DNA from: Proteus terrae subsp. cibarius | GTDB taxonomy: Bacteria; Pseudomonadota; Gammaproteobacteria; Enterobacterales; Enterobacteriaceae | DNA length: 64,000 nucleotides | Direction of reading: 5' to 3' | Assembly (NCBI RefSeq): GCF_011045835.1 | Contig: NZ_CP047349.1 | Span: 1,984,001-2,048,000 of the forward strand | Notes under the pieces: generated by a model | Database searches by the model: none | Seen by the model: the letters and a program-made list of their open reading frames with translations, nothing else | What the model was told of the DNA's origin: nothing | Position numbers and translations under genes: made by a program | In this document: one piece after another, positions 42,445 through 50,969 of the stretch | Layout: every line of letters begins with the position of its first letter | How positions within the stretch are numbered: position 1 is the first letter of the stretch

Positions 42445-42484
42445 AAAGCCCCCAGCAATATAAAATATCACTGAGGGCTTTCTA
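42445..42484 (+). terminator. Hairpin terminator after budB
   Basis: AAGCCCcCAG (42446-42455) pairs with CTGaGGGCTT (42471-42480), one mismatch, with a weak T tract TTTCTAA. It lies 24 bases after the budB stop. Confidence 0.65.
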
Positions 42485-42783
42485 ATGTAGCTCTACTGTT
42501 TGTTTTTATTTAAATATTCAGTGACATGAGTTTCAATATTTTTACACTCACTCCTTAGCAAATTTATTTTCCTGATTGGATATTTATATCTACAACTTCA
42601 CTCTCGAATAGTAATAAAGTCTATTCTGTATTTTTGCTAGCCCCACCTGATACAGGTCCAATCTTTTCTTTCTTGAAAAATAAACCTAAAATAACAATGA
42701 TTAGCGAAATAATTAATCTTTTACTTATTTGATTTAAGTATCTCTTTTCCTATTTACACCCGTCAATCGTTTAGGATAACACC
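42485..42783. other. Gap with a possible gene remnant on the reverse strand
   Basis: The reverse strand is open from 42749 to a TAG at 42621-42623. Its translation is protein-like: a membrane-helix segment RLIISLIIVILGLFFKKEK and a tail IGPVSGGASKNTE. There is no ATG, GTG or TTG in the frame, so it is either a decayed transporter C-terminus or chance. The right end carries the PPC-gene ribosome binding site TAGGATAAC. Confidence 0.35.
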
Positions 42784-43212
42784 ATGCTACAATCACCTCA
42801 TCTTTCTTCTCATGCTCGATTTATTGCACTTCGCCTTCTCCCTAATGAGGATGTGATTATGGCATTACGACAGATTATTAAAGAACAAAATCTGAAATCG
42901 GCATTTATTGCAGGTTGTGTGGGAAGTTTAACAGATGTGGTATTACGCTTTGCAGGTCGCGAAGAAAATCGCTATCTTACAGGTAAATTTGAAATTGTTT
43001 CACTGATTGGAACATTAGATGACCAAGGTGAACATTTGCATTTAGCGGTTTCAGATGAAAATGGATTAATGTGTGGTGGACATATGATGCCAGGTTGTAC
43101 AGTGCGCACGACGCTAGAGCTCGTTATTGGTGAGTTAGAGCAAGTGACTTTTAGCCGTCAGCCTTGTGAACACTCTGGTTATGAGGAGTTGGTCATCACA
43201 CCGCGTAAATAG
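42784..43212 (+). CDS. PPC/DUF296-domain protein
   Basis: 142-residue single-domain protein of the PPC (plant and prokaryote conserved, DUF296) family, found as a trimer in known structures; the bacterial role is unknown. Visible features are LRLLPNEDVIMALRQIIKEQ, AFIAGCVGSLTDVVLRFAG, and a possible metal-site cluster HLHLAVSDENGLMCGGHMMP (His at three positions plus Cys). It starts a run with an ECF transporter (77 bases to the S component), hinting at a shared substrate or cofactor. The family assignment is good; the function is unknown. Confidence 0.8.
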   Translation: MLQSPHLSSHARFIALRLLPNEDVIMALRQIIKEQNLKSAFIAGCVGSLTDVVLRFAGREENRYLTGKFEIVSLIGTLDDQGEHLHLAVSDENGLMCGGHMMPGCTVRTTLELVIGELEQVTFSRQPCEHSGYEELVITPRK

Positions 43213-43288
43213 CCTTTTTATAAAAAAGCGCTATTTATGCAAAATAATAAAACCAATAGTCACTATCCTTTGTAAAGGTTTTTAAACT

Positions 43289-43870
43289 ATGTCTACAACT
43301 CCTCAAATTTCGAGCCGTACTCTTGTGCTCATTGTTGTTTCTATTGCAATAAATATGATCGGTGGTCAAATCACCTCTATGGTCAAACTTCCTATCTTTT
43401 TAGACTCTATTGGCACTCTTATCTGTGCATTATTAGGTGGACCGTGGGTTGCATTATTTACTGGATTATTAACCAACCTATTATGGGGGTTAATTAGTGG
43501 GCCAATGGCAGCCGCATTTGCACCTGTTGCCATGATGATAGGATTAAGTGCAGGTTTATTAGCGCGTGCAGGCGGCTTTCGCTCTTTAATTCGCGTTATT
43601 GGCTCAGGCGTTGTCATTACTTTAGCGCTGATGATTGTCGCTGTTCCAATTCGTACTTATTTATTTGGTGGTGCAACTGGAAGTGGTGCAGATTTCTTTG
43701 TCGCTTATTTCCATGCTGTTGGTGAAGGACTTATTGAATCTGTTGCAATTACTGTATTAGGTGCAAATCTTGCCGATAAAATATTATCAGCAATTATTGC
43801 TTGGTTATTAGTACGTCAATTACCACAAAGAACACAACGTAATTTCCCTGCAATAGCTAAGGTTCGCTAA
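43289..43870 (+). CDS. ECF transporter substrate-binding (S) component
   Basis: 193-residue membrane protein with about six hydrophobic segments, the size of S components that bind vitamins or metals with high affinity. The segment KLPIFLDSIGTLICALLGGP, then WVALFTGLLTNLLWG, is characteristic of one unassigned S-component group. Substrate cannot be read from the sequence; no thiamine, cobalamin or other riboswitch is visible upstream. It is followed three bases later by the T component. Confidence 0.82.
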   Translation: MSTTPQISSRTLVLIVVSIAINMIGGQITSMVKLPIFLDSIGTLICALLGGPWVALFTGLLTNLLWGLISGPMAAAFAPVAMMIGLSAGLLARAGGFRSLIRVIGSGVVITLALMIVAVPIRTYLFGGATGSGADFFVAYFHAVGEGLIESVAITVLGANLADKILSAIIAWLLVRQLPQRTQRNFPAIAKVR

Positions 43871-43872
43871 TA

Positions 43873-44577
43873 ATGCATCCCTTTACCTCATTAGCATTAT
43901 GGCTTTGGCTAAGTGCTAGTGTGCTTTTTTTATCATTAAGTTTACCACTGCTGATAATCAGCAGTGGTACTTTTATTAGCTTATTACTTTGGAAAGCCTC
44001 TCGCTGGCGTTGGCGCTTTATTGCATGGTTGATGATCCCAATGGCAGTAGGCTTATGGTTAGTTCATAGCGGTTGGCTTGCGTATTGGTTAACAGGCGGC
44101 ATTTTAGATACCAGTAAACAAACTATGGCAATAGCACTGTGGCTAAGATTATTAGCAATAATAAGCGGTGCTCAATTGTGGTTGCAATACACTTCAACTG
44201 AACAATTTATCAGAGCCTTATTTGCTAGCCGTCTACCTATGAGCCTTTCTTATTTATTAGCAGGGCCTTTACTGCTTGTAGAACAATTACGCCAACAACT
44301 ACACAATATAAGGGAAGCACAATTAGCGCGAGGTGTTCCTCTTGATGGCTCATTTTGGCAGCGTCTAATAACATTACCTGCCATTATCTTGCCACTTATT
44401 AGCCATGTGTTAAGTGATTTAACTATTCGCAGTGCTGCATTAGATATGCGAGGATTTCGTATTATCAAAAATCGCACCACACTATCTCCTCCTGCCGATA
44501 GCCAGCTACAAGAGGTGCTACGCTGTTTTATTTTACTGCTTATAGTTGTTGAAGGAGGTATTTGGCTATGGTACTAA
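43873..44577 (+). CDS. ecfT: ECF transporter transmembrane (T) component
   Basis: 234-residue CbiQ/EcfT-type scaffold protein. N-terminal hydrophobic segments are followed by a cytoplasmic coupling region carrying AREA-like motifs: REAQLARGVPLDGS (first coupling helix) and AALDMRGFRIIKNR (second, the A-R-G box). These dock onto the two ATPases. It overlaps the first ATPase gene by 16 bases. Confidence 0.88.
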   Translation: MHPFTSLALWLWLSASVLFLSLSLPLLIISSGTFISLLLWKASRWRWRFIAWLMIPMAVGLWLVHSGWLAYWLTGGILDTSKQTMAIALWLRLLAIISGAQLWLQYTSTEQFIRALFASRLPMSLSYLLAGPLLLVEQLRQQLHNIREAQLARGVPLDGSFWQRLITLPAIILPLISHVLSDLTIRSAALDMRGFRIIKNRTTLSPPADSQLQEVLRCFILLLIVVEGGIWLWY

Positions 44578-45413
44578 ATCTTCAGCAATTTAGTTTTACC
44601 CCTAAAGATAATGAGTACCCAATTATTGGTCCAATTGATTTGCAATTAAAGCAAGGGGAATGGCTTGTTGTTTTAGGTGGAAATGGCAGTGGGAAAAGTC
44701 TTCTTGCACAATTGCTCGCAGGTTGGTACCCCGATTTATTAACAGGTTCATTGCAAGGTTTGGGTGTTGTACAAAATATTGCTCTAGATAAAAGCCGATT
44801 AGTATCGCTGGCCCCTGGAAGACAACTTGTTCAACAATCCCCCCAATTACAGCTCTCTGGCTGTGCTTTTACTGTAGAGCAAGAGATTGCTTTTGGTCCT
44901 GAAAACTTAGGGCTAAGTGATAATGAAATTCGATTTCGTGTAAAAGAAGCAATGATATTAACACAATGCGACAGCTTACGTTTTCGCCACCCATCGACAC
45001 TTTCAGGCGGAGAAGCTCAGAGAGTTGTGATTGCAAGTGCACTTGCTATGCACCCCAAATTATTATTACTTGATGAAGCATTTAGTCGTTTAACGCCTAA
45101 TGCGACACAACAATTACAACAACGTATAAAACAATATTCAGAAGAACATAAATGCAGTGTGATTATTTTTGAACGTAGTTTATTACCTGCAATAACGCTT
45201 AGTGAACAATTTTTATTGTTAGAAGCAGGAAAAACAAAAGCAACAGGCGCCTTAGAAGATATATTTCCTTTCTTATTTTCAACAATTAATGCCACTGACT
45301 CATGGCAAGCTTTAAATTGGTTAGTTGAAAACCATTATTGGAACAAAAATATTGTAAATAACGATAAAGCTTTGCTGAAGGCTTTTAAGGAATTTTATGC
45401 TACAGCTGGATAA
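44562..45413 (+). CDS. ecfA1: ECF transporter ATPase 1
   Basis: 283-residue ABC ATPase. Walker A GGNGSGKSLLAQLLAG, Q-loop region QQSPQLQLSGCAFTVEQEIA, signature LSGGEAQRVVIASALA and Walker B LLLLDEAFSRL. The residue after the catalytic Glu is Ala rather than the common Pro. Translationally coupled to the T component upstream and the second ATPase downstream (17-base overlap). Confidence 0.9.
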   Translation: MAMVLNLQQFSFTPKDNEYPIIGPIDLQLKQGEWLVVLGGNGSGKSLLAQLLAGWYPDLLTGSLQGLGVVQNIALDKSRLVSLAPGRQLVQQSPQLQLSGCAFTVEQEIAFGPENLGLSDNEIRFRVKEAMILTQCDSLRFRHPSTLSGGEAQRVVIASALAMHPKLLLLDEAFSRLTPNATQQLQQRIKQYSEEHKCSVIIFERSLLPAITLSEQFLLLEAGKTKATGALEDIFPFLFSTINATDSWQALNWLVENHYWNKNIVNNDKALLKAFKEFYATAG

Positions 45414-46218
45414 AGTGTCTTATCGTTGGAGCGAAGATGTTCCGCCTTGTATTTCTCAATTATCTTTAACGTTAAATCAAGGTGAATGGGTTGCACTCGT
45501 TGGTGATAATGGTGCGGGTAAATCAACTTTATTACGTTTAATTGCGGGATTATTAACCCCCAATGAAGGTGAGGTAAAACTCAATAATCAGTCATTATCT
45601 CAAATGAAAGCTGCGCAACGTGCTCAATATATTGGCGTATTATTCCAAGAGCCTGAACGACAAATATTTCATAATACAGTAGAAAAAGAAGTCGCTTTTG
45701 GTCTGAAACAACGCAAATTTTCTAAAGATGAAATTAAAAAACGTTTAGATGAAACATTAATGCTTTGTGGCTTAAGTGATGTCGTTAATGTTCATCCTTT
45801 AGATTTACATGCTGGTCAGCGCAGAATGGTTGCCGTCGCCAGTTTAAGTATTCTATCCCCTCAAATATTACTGCTTGACGAACCGACTCGCGATTTTGAT
45901 GCACATTGGCTAACTTGTTTTGAAAATTGGCTTCAGGTACAAAAAACATTAGGGACATCTGTTCTTGCTATTAGCCATGATCTGGACTTTACTGCACGCC
46001 ATTTTCAGCGAGTCATTCATTTATCTTCAGGTAAATTAATTGCCGATGATGTACCTGAAAAGGTATTAATGAGCTCAACATTGCAATCTCTTTCAGATAT
46101 ACCTGCACCTACGCTATACTCTTTAAGCCAAAAATTAAAATTACCAACTAAAAATTCCCCTATTGAATGGGCTAAAATGCTAGTTGAAATGAATGATAGT
46201 CATAAAATTAACTCATAA
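45397..46218 (+). CDS. ecfA2: ECF transporter ATPase 2
   Basis: 273-residue ABC ATPase. Walker A GDNGAGKSTLLRLIAGLL, Q-loop LFQEPERQIFHNTVEKEVAF (ECF-type) and Walker B ILLLDEPTRDFD, followed by an ISHDLDF H-loop. The signature is unusual: LDLHAGQRRMVAVA replaces LSGGQ. Such asymmetry is common in heterodimeric ABC pairs where one composite site is degenerate. Last gene of the ECF unit. Confidence 0.9.
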   Translation: MLQLDKVSYRWSEDVPPCISQLSLTLNQGEWVALVGDNGAGKSTLLRLIAGLLTPNEGEVKLNNQSLSQMKAAQRAQYIGVLFQEPERQIFHNTVEKEVAFGLKQRKFSKDEIKKRLDETLMLCGLSDVVNVHPLDLHAGQRRMVAVASLSILSPQILLLDEPTRDFDAHWLTCFENWLQVQKTLGTSVLAISHDLDFTARHFQRVIHLSSGKLIADDVPEKVLMSSTLQSLSDIPAPTLYSLSQKLKLPTKNSPIEWAKMLVEMNDSHKINS

Positions 46219-46286
46219 TAATCTTAAACCTTATTTTCCCATTACTCGTAGCCATCGTTGTTTATTTCGTTACTGGAGATAATAAA

Positions 46287-46799
46287 ATGGAAATGATCCA
46301 TACTCTATTAGACTCACTGGGTCATTTATCTCCTATTACACTTTTTCTCTCCATTACCTTAATCACTGCGGGAAAATCAACTATTGGTATTTCTTCATTC
46401 TTACCTCCTGCATCTTTAATGTTGATCTTTATTTTTGGTGCCTGTTTGCCTCTTTACTCACCTATCTTTCTTTGGCTAGCAACCAGTTGTGGTGCACTAT
46501 TAGGCTCGATTATTAGTTATGAATTAGGTCGCTCTATTTATCGATTTCCTCGACTCAAGGCATGGGTTAAGCGTTATCAATCAAAAATTAATCGAGTTCA
46601 GCAGTTATTAAAAAATAAGACCCTCTATATTTTATTTATCTCTCGATTCCTCGCTGTATTTCGTTATTTAACGCCTTTTAGTGCCGGCCTATTAAAACTA
46701 CCCACATACGGTATTTACATCACCAGTGCTATTTCAGCATTAATTTGGTCAGCTATGTTTGTACTGATTGCAACAGGCGTACTTTCCATTGCCTTATAA
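46287..46799 (+). CDS. DedA-family membrane protein
   Basis: 170-residue DedA/SNARE-associated (VTT-domain) protein; family members flip or recycle lipid carriers and support envelope homeostasis. Visible hallmarks are GALLGSIISYELGRSIYRFP and, late, FISRFLAVFRYLTPFSAGLL, the F/Y-x-x-R-F/x-P-x-x-R/G region. It is shorter than typical (~200 aa), with a short N-terminus. SD GGAGATAAT precedes ATG 46287. It lies 68 bases after the ECF unit and may be cotranscribed. Confidence 0.85.
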   Translation: MEMIHTLLDSLGHLSPITLFLSITLITAGKSTIGISSFLPPASLMLIFIFGACLPLYSPIFLWLATSCGALLGSIISYELGRSIYRFPRLKAWVKRYQSKINRVQQLLKNKTLYILFISRFLAVFRYLTPFSAGLLKLPTYGIYITSAISALIWSAMFVLIATGVLSIAL

Positions 46800-47213
46800 G
46801 CGTTTTAATTACGACTAATTTTACTACCAATCTTTACTGCTAACTTTTATTTATCCTCTTAACACTAAAAATGGTCTATTTACCCTCCTTTTCAGCGAAT
46901 TATTTAACGATTTTCTGAACCCCTGTTTTTTTCATTTTATTTTTTATTATCGATAAATAGGTTGTTTTTTAGCTTGTTTTATCGTTTCTCTAGCAAGTTA
47001 TTGATATTTTCTTTTGTGTTTTATGATTATCACCATAATTATGATTAAAAATTGCATAATTACTATGCTGATCACAAATTGTTATTTTCTTGTTTTAATT
47101 TCATTACGCTACTTCACAATTTCTTAACGTTCCTTGTTTCTATAAAAGTTGTCATGTTGTATACAAGTTAGTGTGAAACATTCACCTGCGTTTTTATGTA
47201 CAGGAACAACATC
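46800..47213. other. Control region upstream of the TRAP operon
   Basis: 414 AT-rich bases without a coding frame. It has a -10 candidate TATAAA (47141-47146) and the palindrome TTGTATACAA shortly downstream. A half CRP-like sequence GATCACA (47070-47076 region) is too weak to call. Confidence 0.55.
47157..47166. promoter_or_regulatory. Palindromic operator, probably for the GntR/FCD regulator
   Basis: TTGTATACAA is a perfect 10-base palindrome of the TNGTNNNACNA type used by FCD-domain GntR regulators. It lies 10 bases after a TATAAA -10 candidate and about 48 bases before the TAXI gene, a position suited to repression. The regulator gene is in the same operon. Confidence 0.65.
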
Positions 47214-48248
47214 ATGAGAATAAGAAAAACAAAACTTGCCATCGGTATTGTTGCTGTTATTGCTGTTGTCTCATTAGCAGTAATCGGCAAAAAAGAGAAT
47301 GCGAATAAACAATTTCTCTCTGTAGCAACCGCTTCAACAGGAGGAACGTATTATCCGATGGGAGTGGGTTTAGCAAACGTATGGAGTACGCATCTTAAGG
47401 ATAGAGGCGTTCAAGTAACTGGACAATCTTCTGCCGGTTCAATAGAAAACATCTATTTAATGCAGAAAAATGAAGCTCAACTTTCAATACTACAAAGTCT
47501 TTTAGCCGTAGAAGCCTATGAAGGCGTGCGCAATTTTGAAGGGAAACCAGAAAAAGATCTTCGTTCAATCTCTATGTTATGGCCCAATGTTGAGCACTTT
47601 GTTTTAATGGACAACAAAGTAAAAACAGGAACATTAGACGATATTCGTGCAACAAGTTTTTCTGTTGGCCCTCAAGCCAGCGGTACTGAACAATCTACAA
47701 TTATTATTCTTAAAGGCGTTAATTTAACTAAGAAAGATATCACTCCAGAATATCTTGGATATGGGGATACGGTTTCTGCCATGCGGGATGGTCGCCTTGA
47801 TGGTGGCGCATTACCTGCTGGTGTGCCTGCTTCAGCGGTAACGGATATGTATGCAAGTGGTGTCAGTGCAAAATTACTCGAAGTCACAGATAAGCAACTT
47901 GATGATATCAATCATGTGGCAAATTCATGGTTTCGATTTGAAATACCCGCCAACACCTACCCTCGTCAAACTGAAATGGTCAATACGATTGCTCAACCTA
48001 ATATCTTAATGACCACAACCAGTATTGATAATGATTTAGTTTATGAGCTGACAAAAACCATGTTTGAGAACCTGCCTGAGGTTCATCAAGTTCATAGCGC
48101 AGCCAAGTACATCACCACAGAAAATGCATTAAAAGGCGTTTCTGTGCCATTACATTTAGGGGCTTACCGCTACTACAAAGAAATCGGATTAGAGATCCCT
48201 GATTATCTTATTCCACCAGAAGCTCAAACGCAGACTAATAATAAATAA
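47214..48248 (+). CDS. TAXI-type TRAP transporter solute-binding protein
   Basis: 344-residue extracytoplasmic binding protein of the TAXI family. N-terminal signal-anchor MRIRKTKLAIGIVAVIAVVS, then SVATASTGGTYYPMGVGLAN, diagnostic for TAXI proteins. Also present are GQSSAGSIENIYLMQKNEAQ and SVGPQASGTEQS. ATG 47214 is chosen over ATG 47196 because CAGGAAC is correctly spaced. TAXI proteins of known ligand bind glutamate, glutamine or related acids; together with LhgO downstream, L-2-hydroxyglutarate or a similar C5 acid is the inferred ligand. It lies 12 bases before the permease. Confidence 0.9.
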   Translation: MRIRKTKLAIGIVAVIAVVSLAVIGKKENANKQFLSVATASTGGTYYPMGVGLANVWSTHLKDRGVQVTGQSSAGSIENIYLMQKNEAQLSILQSLLAVEAYEGVRNFEGKPEKDLRSISMLWPNVEHFVLMDNKVKTGTLDDIRATSFSVGPQASGTEQSTIIILKGVNLTKKDITPEYLGYGDTVSAMRDGRLDGGALPAGVPASAVTDMYASGVSAKLLEVTDKQLDDINHVANSWFRFEIPANTYPRQTEMVNTIAQPNILMTTTSIDNDLVYELTKTMFENLPEVHQVHSAAKYITTENALKGVSVPLHLGAYRYYKEIGLEIPDYLIPPEAQTQTNNK

Positions 48249-48260
48249 CAGGAGTGAGTT

Positions 48261-50228
48261 ATGACTAACAATGACCACCTAACTCCGGTAGAGCCACCTG
48301 CATTAGATAAAGAAGCAAGCTCCGGCAATCGCCAACTTGCAGGTATTTACCTGAAAATTACCACAACTCTTGCAATATTAATTTCGCTTTATGCTATTTA
48401 TTCCAACGCATTATCAAATACTCAAGAGTTTTACCGTAATACTATTTTTCTTAGTGGTATTTTAATTTTAGGTTTTATTTTGTTTCCATTCTCTAAGCGT
48501 TTTTCAACGCCTAAATTTAATGGATGGGATTATCTTTTTATTGCTTTAACATTAATCAGCTATGGCTACTTTTTCTTTAATTATGTTGATCTTCACGTTG
48601 TGAGAAAAAGTATTCCAAATACAACCGATTATGTCATGGCTATATTAGGAATTATTGTACTGTTTGAAGCAGCAAGAAGAACCACTGGCTACTTTATTCC
48701 AGGACTTGCCACATTTGCCATTATCTACGCTTTATTTGGTCAGTATTTTATGGGTATTTTCGGTCATGCAGGATTTTCTGTAGAAAGATTGTTATACCGT
48801 TTATTTATGACCAGTGAAGGTATCTTTGGGATCACCCTTTCAACAGCCTCGACAGCTATTGTCGTCTTTATTCTTTTTGGATCGTTCTTAAGTGTGAGTG
48901 GCGCAACAGCACTATTTAATGACTTAGCACTTGCTCTTGCGGGTCGTCGCCGTGGTGGTCCTGCTCAAGTTGCTGTTATTTCATCTGCATTAACTGGTTC
49001 ATTAAGTGGAAGTGCTGTCGCCAACGTAGCGACAACGGGTACCTTTACCATTCCATTAATGAAAAGCATTGGATTATCATCTCGCTTTGCGGGTGCCGTA
49101 GAAGCAACTGCATCAACAGGCGGTATGATCATGCCACCTATTATGGGTGCTGCCGCATTTATTATGGCGGGCTTTTTGGGCATTTCTTATACTACGATTG
49201 TTATTGCCGCGATTATTCCAGCGTTGTTGTATTACGCAGCATTAATTATGGCAATTGATATCGAAGCTAAAAAACAAGGATTAAAAGGTTTAAGTAAAGA
49301 GAATATCCCACAAGTTAAAGCAGTACTAAAAGCACGTGGTTTATTATTACTGCCTTTGGTTATTGTTATTGGAACCTTATTAGTGGGTAAAACACCTATT
49401 TATGCAGGTTTCTTAGGTATTCTAACTATTATTGTTGCAAGTTGGATTACGCCTGATAAATCAGTCCGTATGACGTTAACTAAAGTGGCCGACGCCTTGG
49501 CTGAAGCGGCTCGTGGATCTGTTCAAGTGACTGTCGCTTGTGCTGCCATAGGTGTCATTATCTGTGTTGTTACAATGACAGGTATCGGTGCAACATTAGC
49601 ATTTAATATTGTCTCAATGACAGATAACACATTATGGATGATCTTATTAGTCGTTATGCTGGTGTGTATTGTATTAAGTATGGGTTTACCTTCAACAGCA
49701 TTATATATTGTTGTAGCTGTTACAGTGTCACCTATTTTAATTAAAGCAGGTGTAATGCCTTTAGCGGCTCACTTCTTTGTTTTCTGGTTTGGTGCATTAT
49801 CCAATATTACACCACCTGTGGCATTAGCAAGTTATACTGCAGCCAGTATCGCAAGAGCCGACCCTATGCAAACATCATGGGATGCAGTCCGTTTAGCCCT
49901 TCCTGGTTTTATCATTCCATTTATCTTAGTCTATAACCCTGCTTTACTGATGCAAGGTGATAATTTAGGTGTACTTTCTATTGGATTAATGGTTATTAGT
50001 GCATTAATCGGAATTTATGCATTAAGTATCGCAACAGCAAACTTTTGGATGATTAAAACAACGTGGTTTGAGCGTATTGCATTTGCAGCGGCGGCAATTC
50101 TAATGATTAAACCGGGCTTGTATACCGACCTTTTAGGTGTCGCCTTGATCCTATTAACCGGTGCATTCCATTTATTACGGTCTAAAAAACAGTTAGCCAA
50201 TATGGGACATGCATCTGGAGAAAACTAG
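48261..50228 (+). CDS. TRAP transporter permease, fused small and large subunits
   Basis: 655-residue fused permease (4TM-12TM type, the usual partner of TAXI proteins). The first ~150 residues form the DctQ-like part (GWDYLFIALTLISYGYFFFN). The rest is the DctM-like elevator domain with ALTGSLSGSAVANVATTGTF, EATASTGGMIMPPIMGAAAF and SMGLPSTALYIVVAVTVSP. Import is driven by a sodium gradient in known members. SD CAGGAGTGAG precedes the ATG. The stop TAG directly abuts the GntR ATG. Confidence 0.93.
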   Translation: MTNNDHLTPVEPPALDKEASSGNRQLAGIYLKITTTLAILISLYAIYSNALSNTQEFYRNTIFLSGILILGFILFPFSKRFSTPKFNGWDYLFIALTLISYGYFFFNYVDLHVVRKSIPNTTDYVMAILGIIVLFEAARRTTGYFIPGLATFAIIYALFGQYFMGIFGHAGFSVERLLYRLFMTSEGIFGITLSTASTAIVVFILFGSFLSVSGATALFNDLALALAGRRRGGPAQVAVISSALTGSLSGSAVANVATTGTFTIPLMKSIGLSSRFAGAVEATASTGGMIMPPIMGAAAFIMAGFLGISYTTIVIAAIIPALLYYAALIMAIDIEAKKQGLKGLSKENIPQVKAVLKARGLLLLPLVIVIGTLLVGKTPIYAGFLGILTIIVASWITPDKSVRMTLTKVADALAEAARGSVQVTVACAAIGVIICVVTMTGIGATLAFNIVSMTDNTLWMILLVVMLVCIVLSMGLPSTALYIVVAVTVSPILIKAGVMPLAAHFFVFWFGALSNITPPVALASYTAASIARADPMQTSWDAVRLALPGFIIPFILVYNPALLMQGDNLGVLSIGLMVISALIGIYALSIATANFWMIKTTWFERIAFAAAAILMIKPGLYTDLLGVALILLTGAFHLLRSKKQLANMGHASGEN

Positions 50229-50942
50229 ATGATACAAAAGATCTCACGCCAAAAAGCGTCACATCAAATTCTTGAGCAGATAAAGCAAAATATTAGTAAC
50301 GGGACATACCCTATTGGTGAAAAGTTACCCTCTGAAAATGTACTTGCTGACGCCTTTGGCGTCAGTCGAGTCCCCATCAGAGAAGCATTAGGTGTCTTAG
50401 AAGCCAGTGGCATTGTAACTTCACGCCAAGGGGGCGGTCGCCGTGTAATTGACCATTCTATACTCAGTAAATATGAGCCATTAGTTATGGAAATAGCTTG
50501 CCCTGAAGAGATAGATTCACTGCTTGAAATGCGTGAGGTCATTGAACATGAAGCGGCCGCTATTGCCGCTTTACGTCGAACACCAGAAGAATTACGCGCT
50601 ATCGAAAACGCCCATGACGCTTTTGTTTTGGCAACAAGGCAAAACAAAAGCATTGGTCATAAAGAAGATTATCAATTTCATCGTTCGATTATGGTTGCCG
50701 CACATAACCCCTTTTTTGTCCAGATCTTAGATAACTTACACGAACTCTACCTTGGCGTATTAATGTATTCGTTAAGTAAAAACAAAGGGCGAGATACTGA
50801 AATTGAGCGAGTAATTGCAGAACATGAGGCAATTCTCGAGTCAATACGCCAACAAGATCACGATGAAACAAGCCATAGAATGCGTCTTCATTTGACCAAT
50901 GTACGAGGCAAATTAAAACGCTTACAACAAGAACCCTGTTAA
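50229..50942 (+). CDS. GntR-family regulator with FCD domain
   Basis: 237 residues. The N-terminal winged helix has YPIGEKLPSENVLADAFGVS, then RVPIREALGVLEASGIV (about residues 26-62). The C-terminal FCD domain has LLEMREVIEHEAAAIAALRR, then DYQFHRSIMVAAHNP and IAEHEAILESI, with the Asp/His metal-site pattern D-x3-H ... H-x21-H. It begins immediately after the permease stop and precedes lhgO, so it is part of the operon and most likely its repressor, releasing TTGTATACAA when the acid ligand binds. Functionally analogous to LhgR of Pseudomonas (inference). Confidence 0.9.
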   Translation: MIQKISRQKASHQILEQIKQNISNGTYPIGEKLPSENVLADAFGVSRVPIREALGVLEASGIVTSRQGGGRRVIDHSILSKYEPLVMEIACPEEIDSLLEMREVIEHEAAAIAALRRTPEELRAIENAHDAFVLATRQNKSIGHKEDYQFHRSIMVAAHNPFFVQILDNLHELYLGVLMYSLSKNKGRDTEIERVIAEHEAILESIRQQDHDETSHRMRLHLTNVRGKLKRLQQEPC

Positions 50943-50969
50943 TTTAAAATTTATAAAATGGATAATATT

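Noticed and set aside
42484..42783. Riboswitch upstream of the PPC/ECF operon
   Set aside because: No thiamine, cobalamin, FMN or other known aptamer core was recognised in the sequence.
50264..50653. Reverse-strand 129-codon frame inside the GntR gene
   Set aside because: Shadow of a strongly recognised regulator; no independent evidence.
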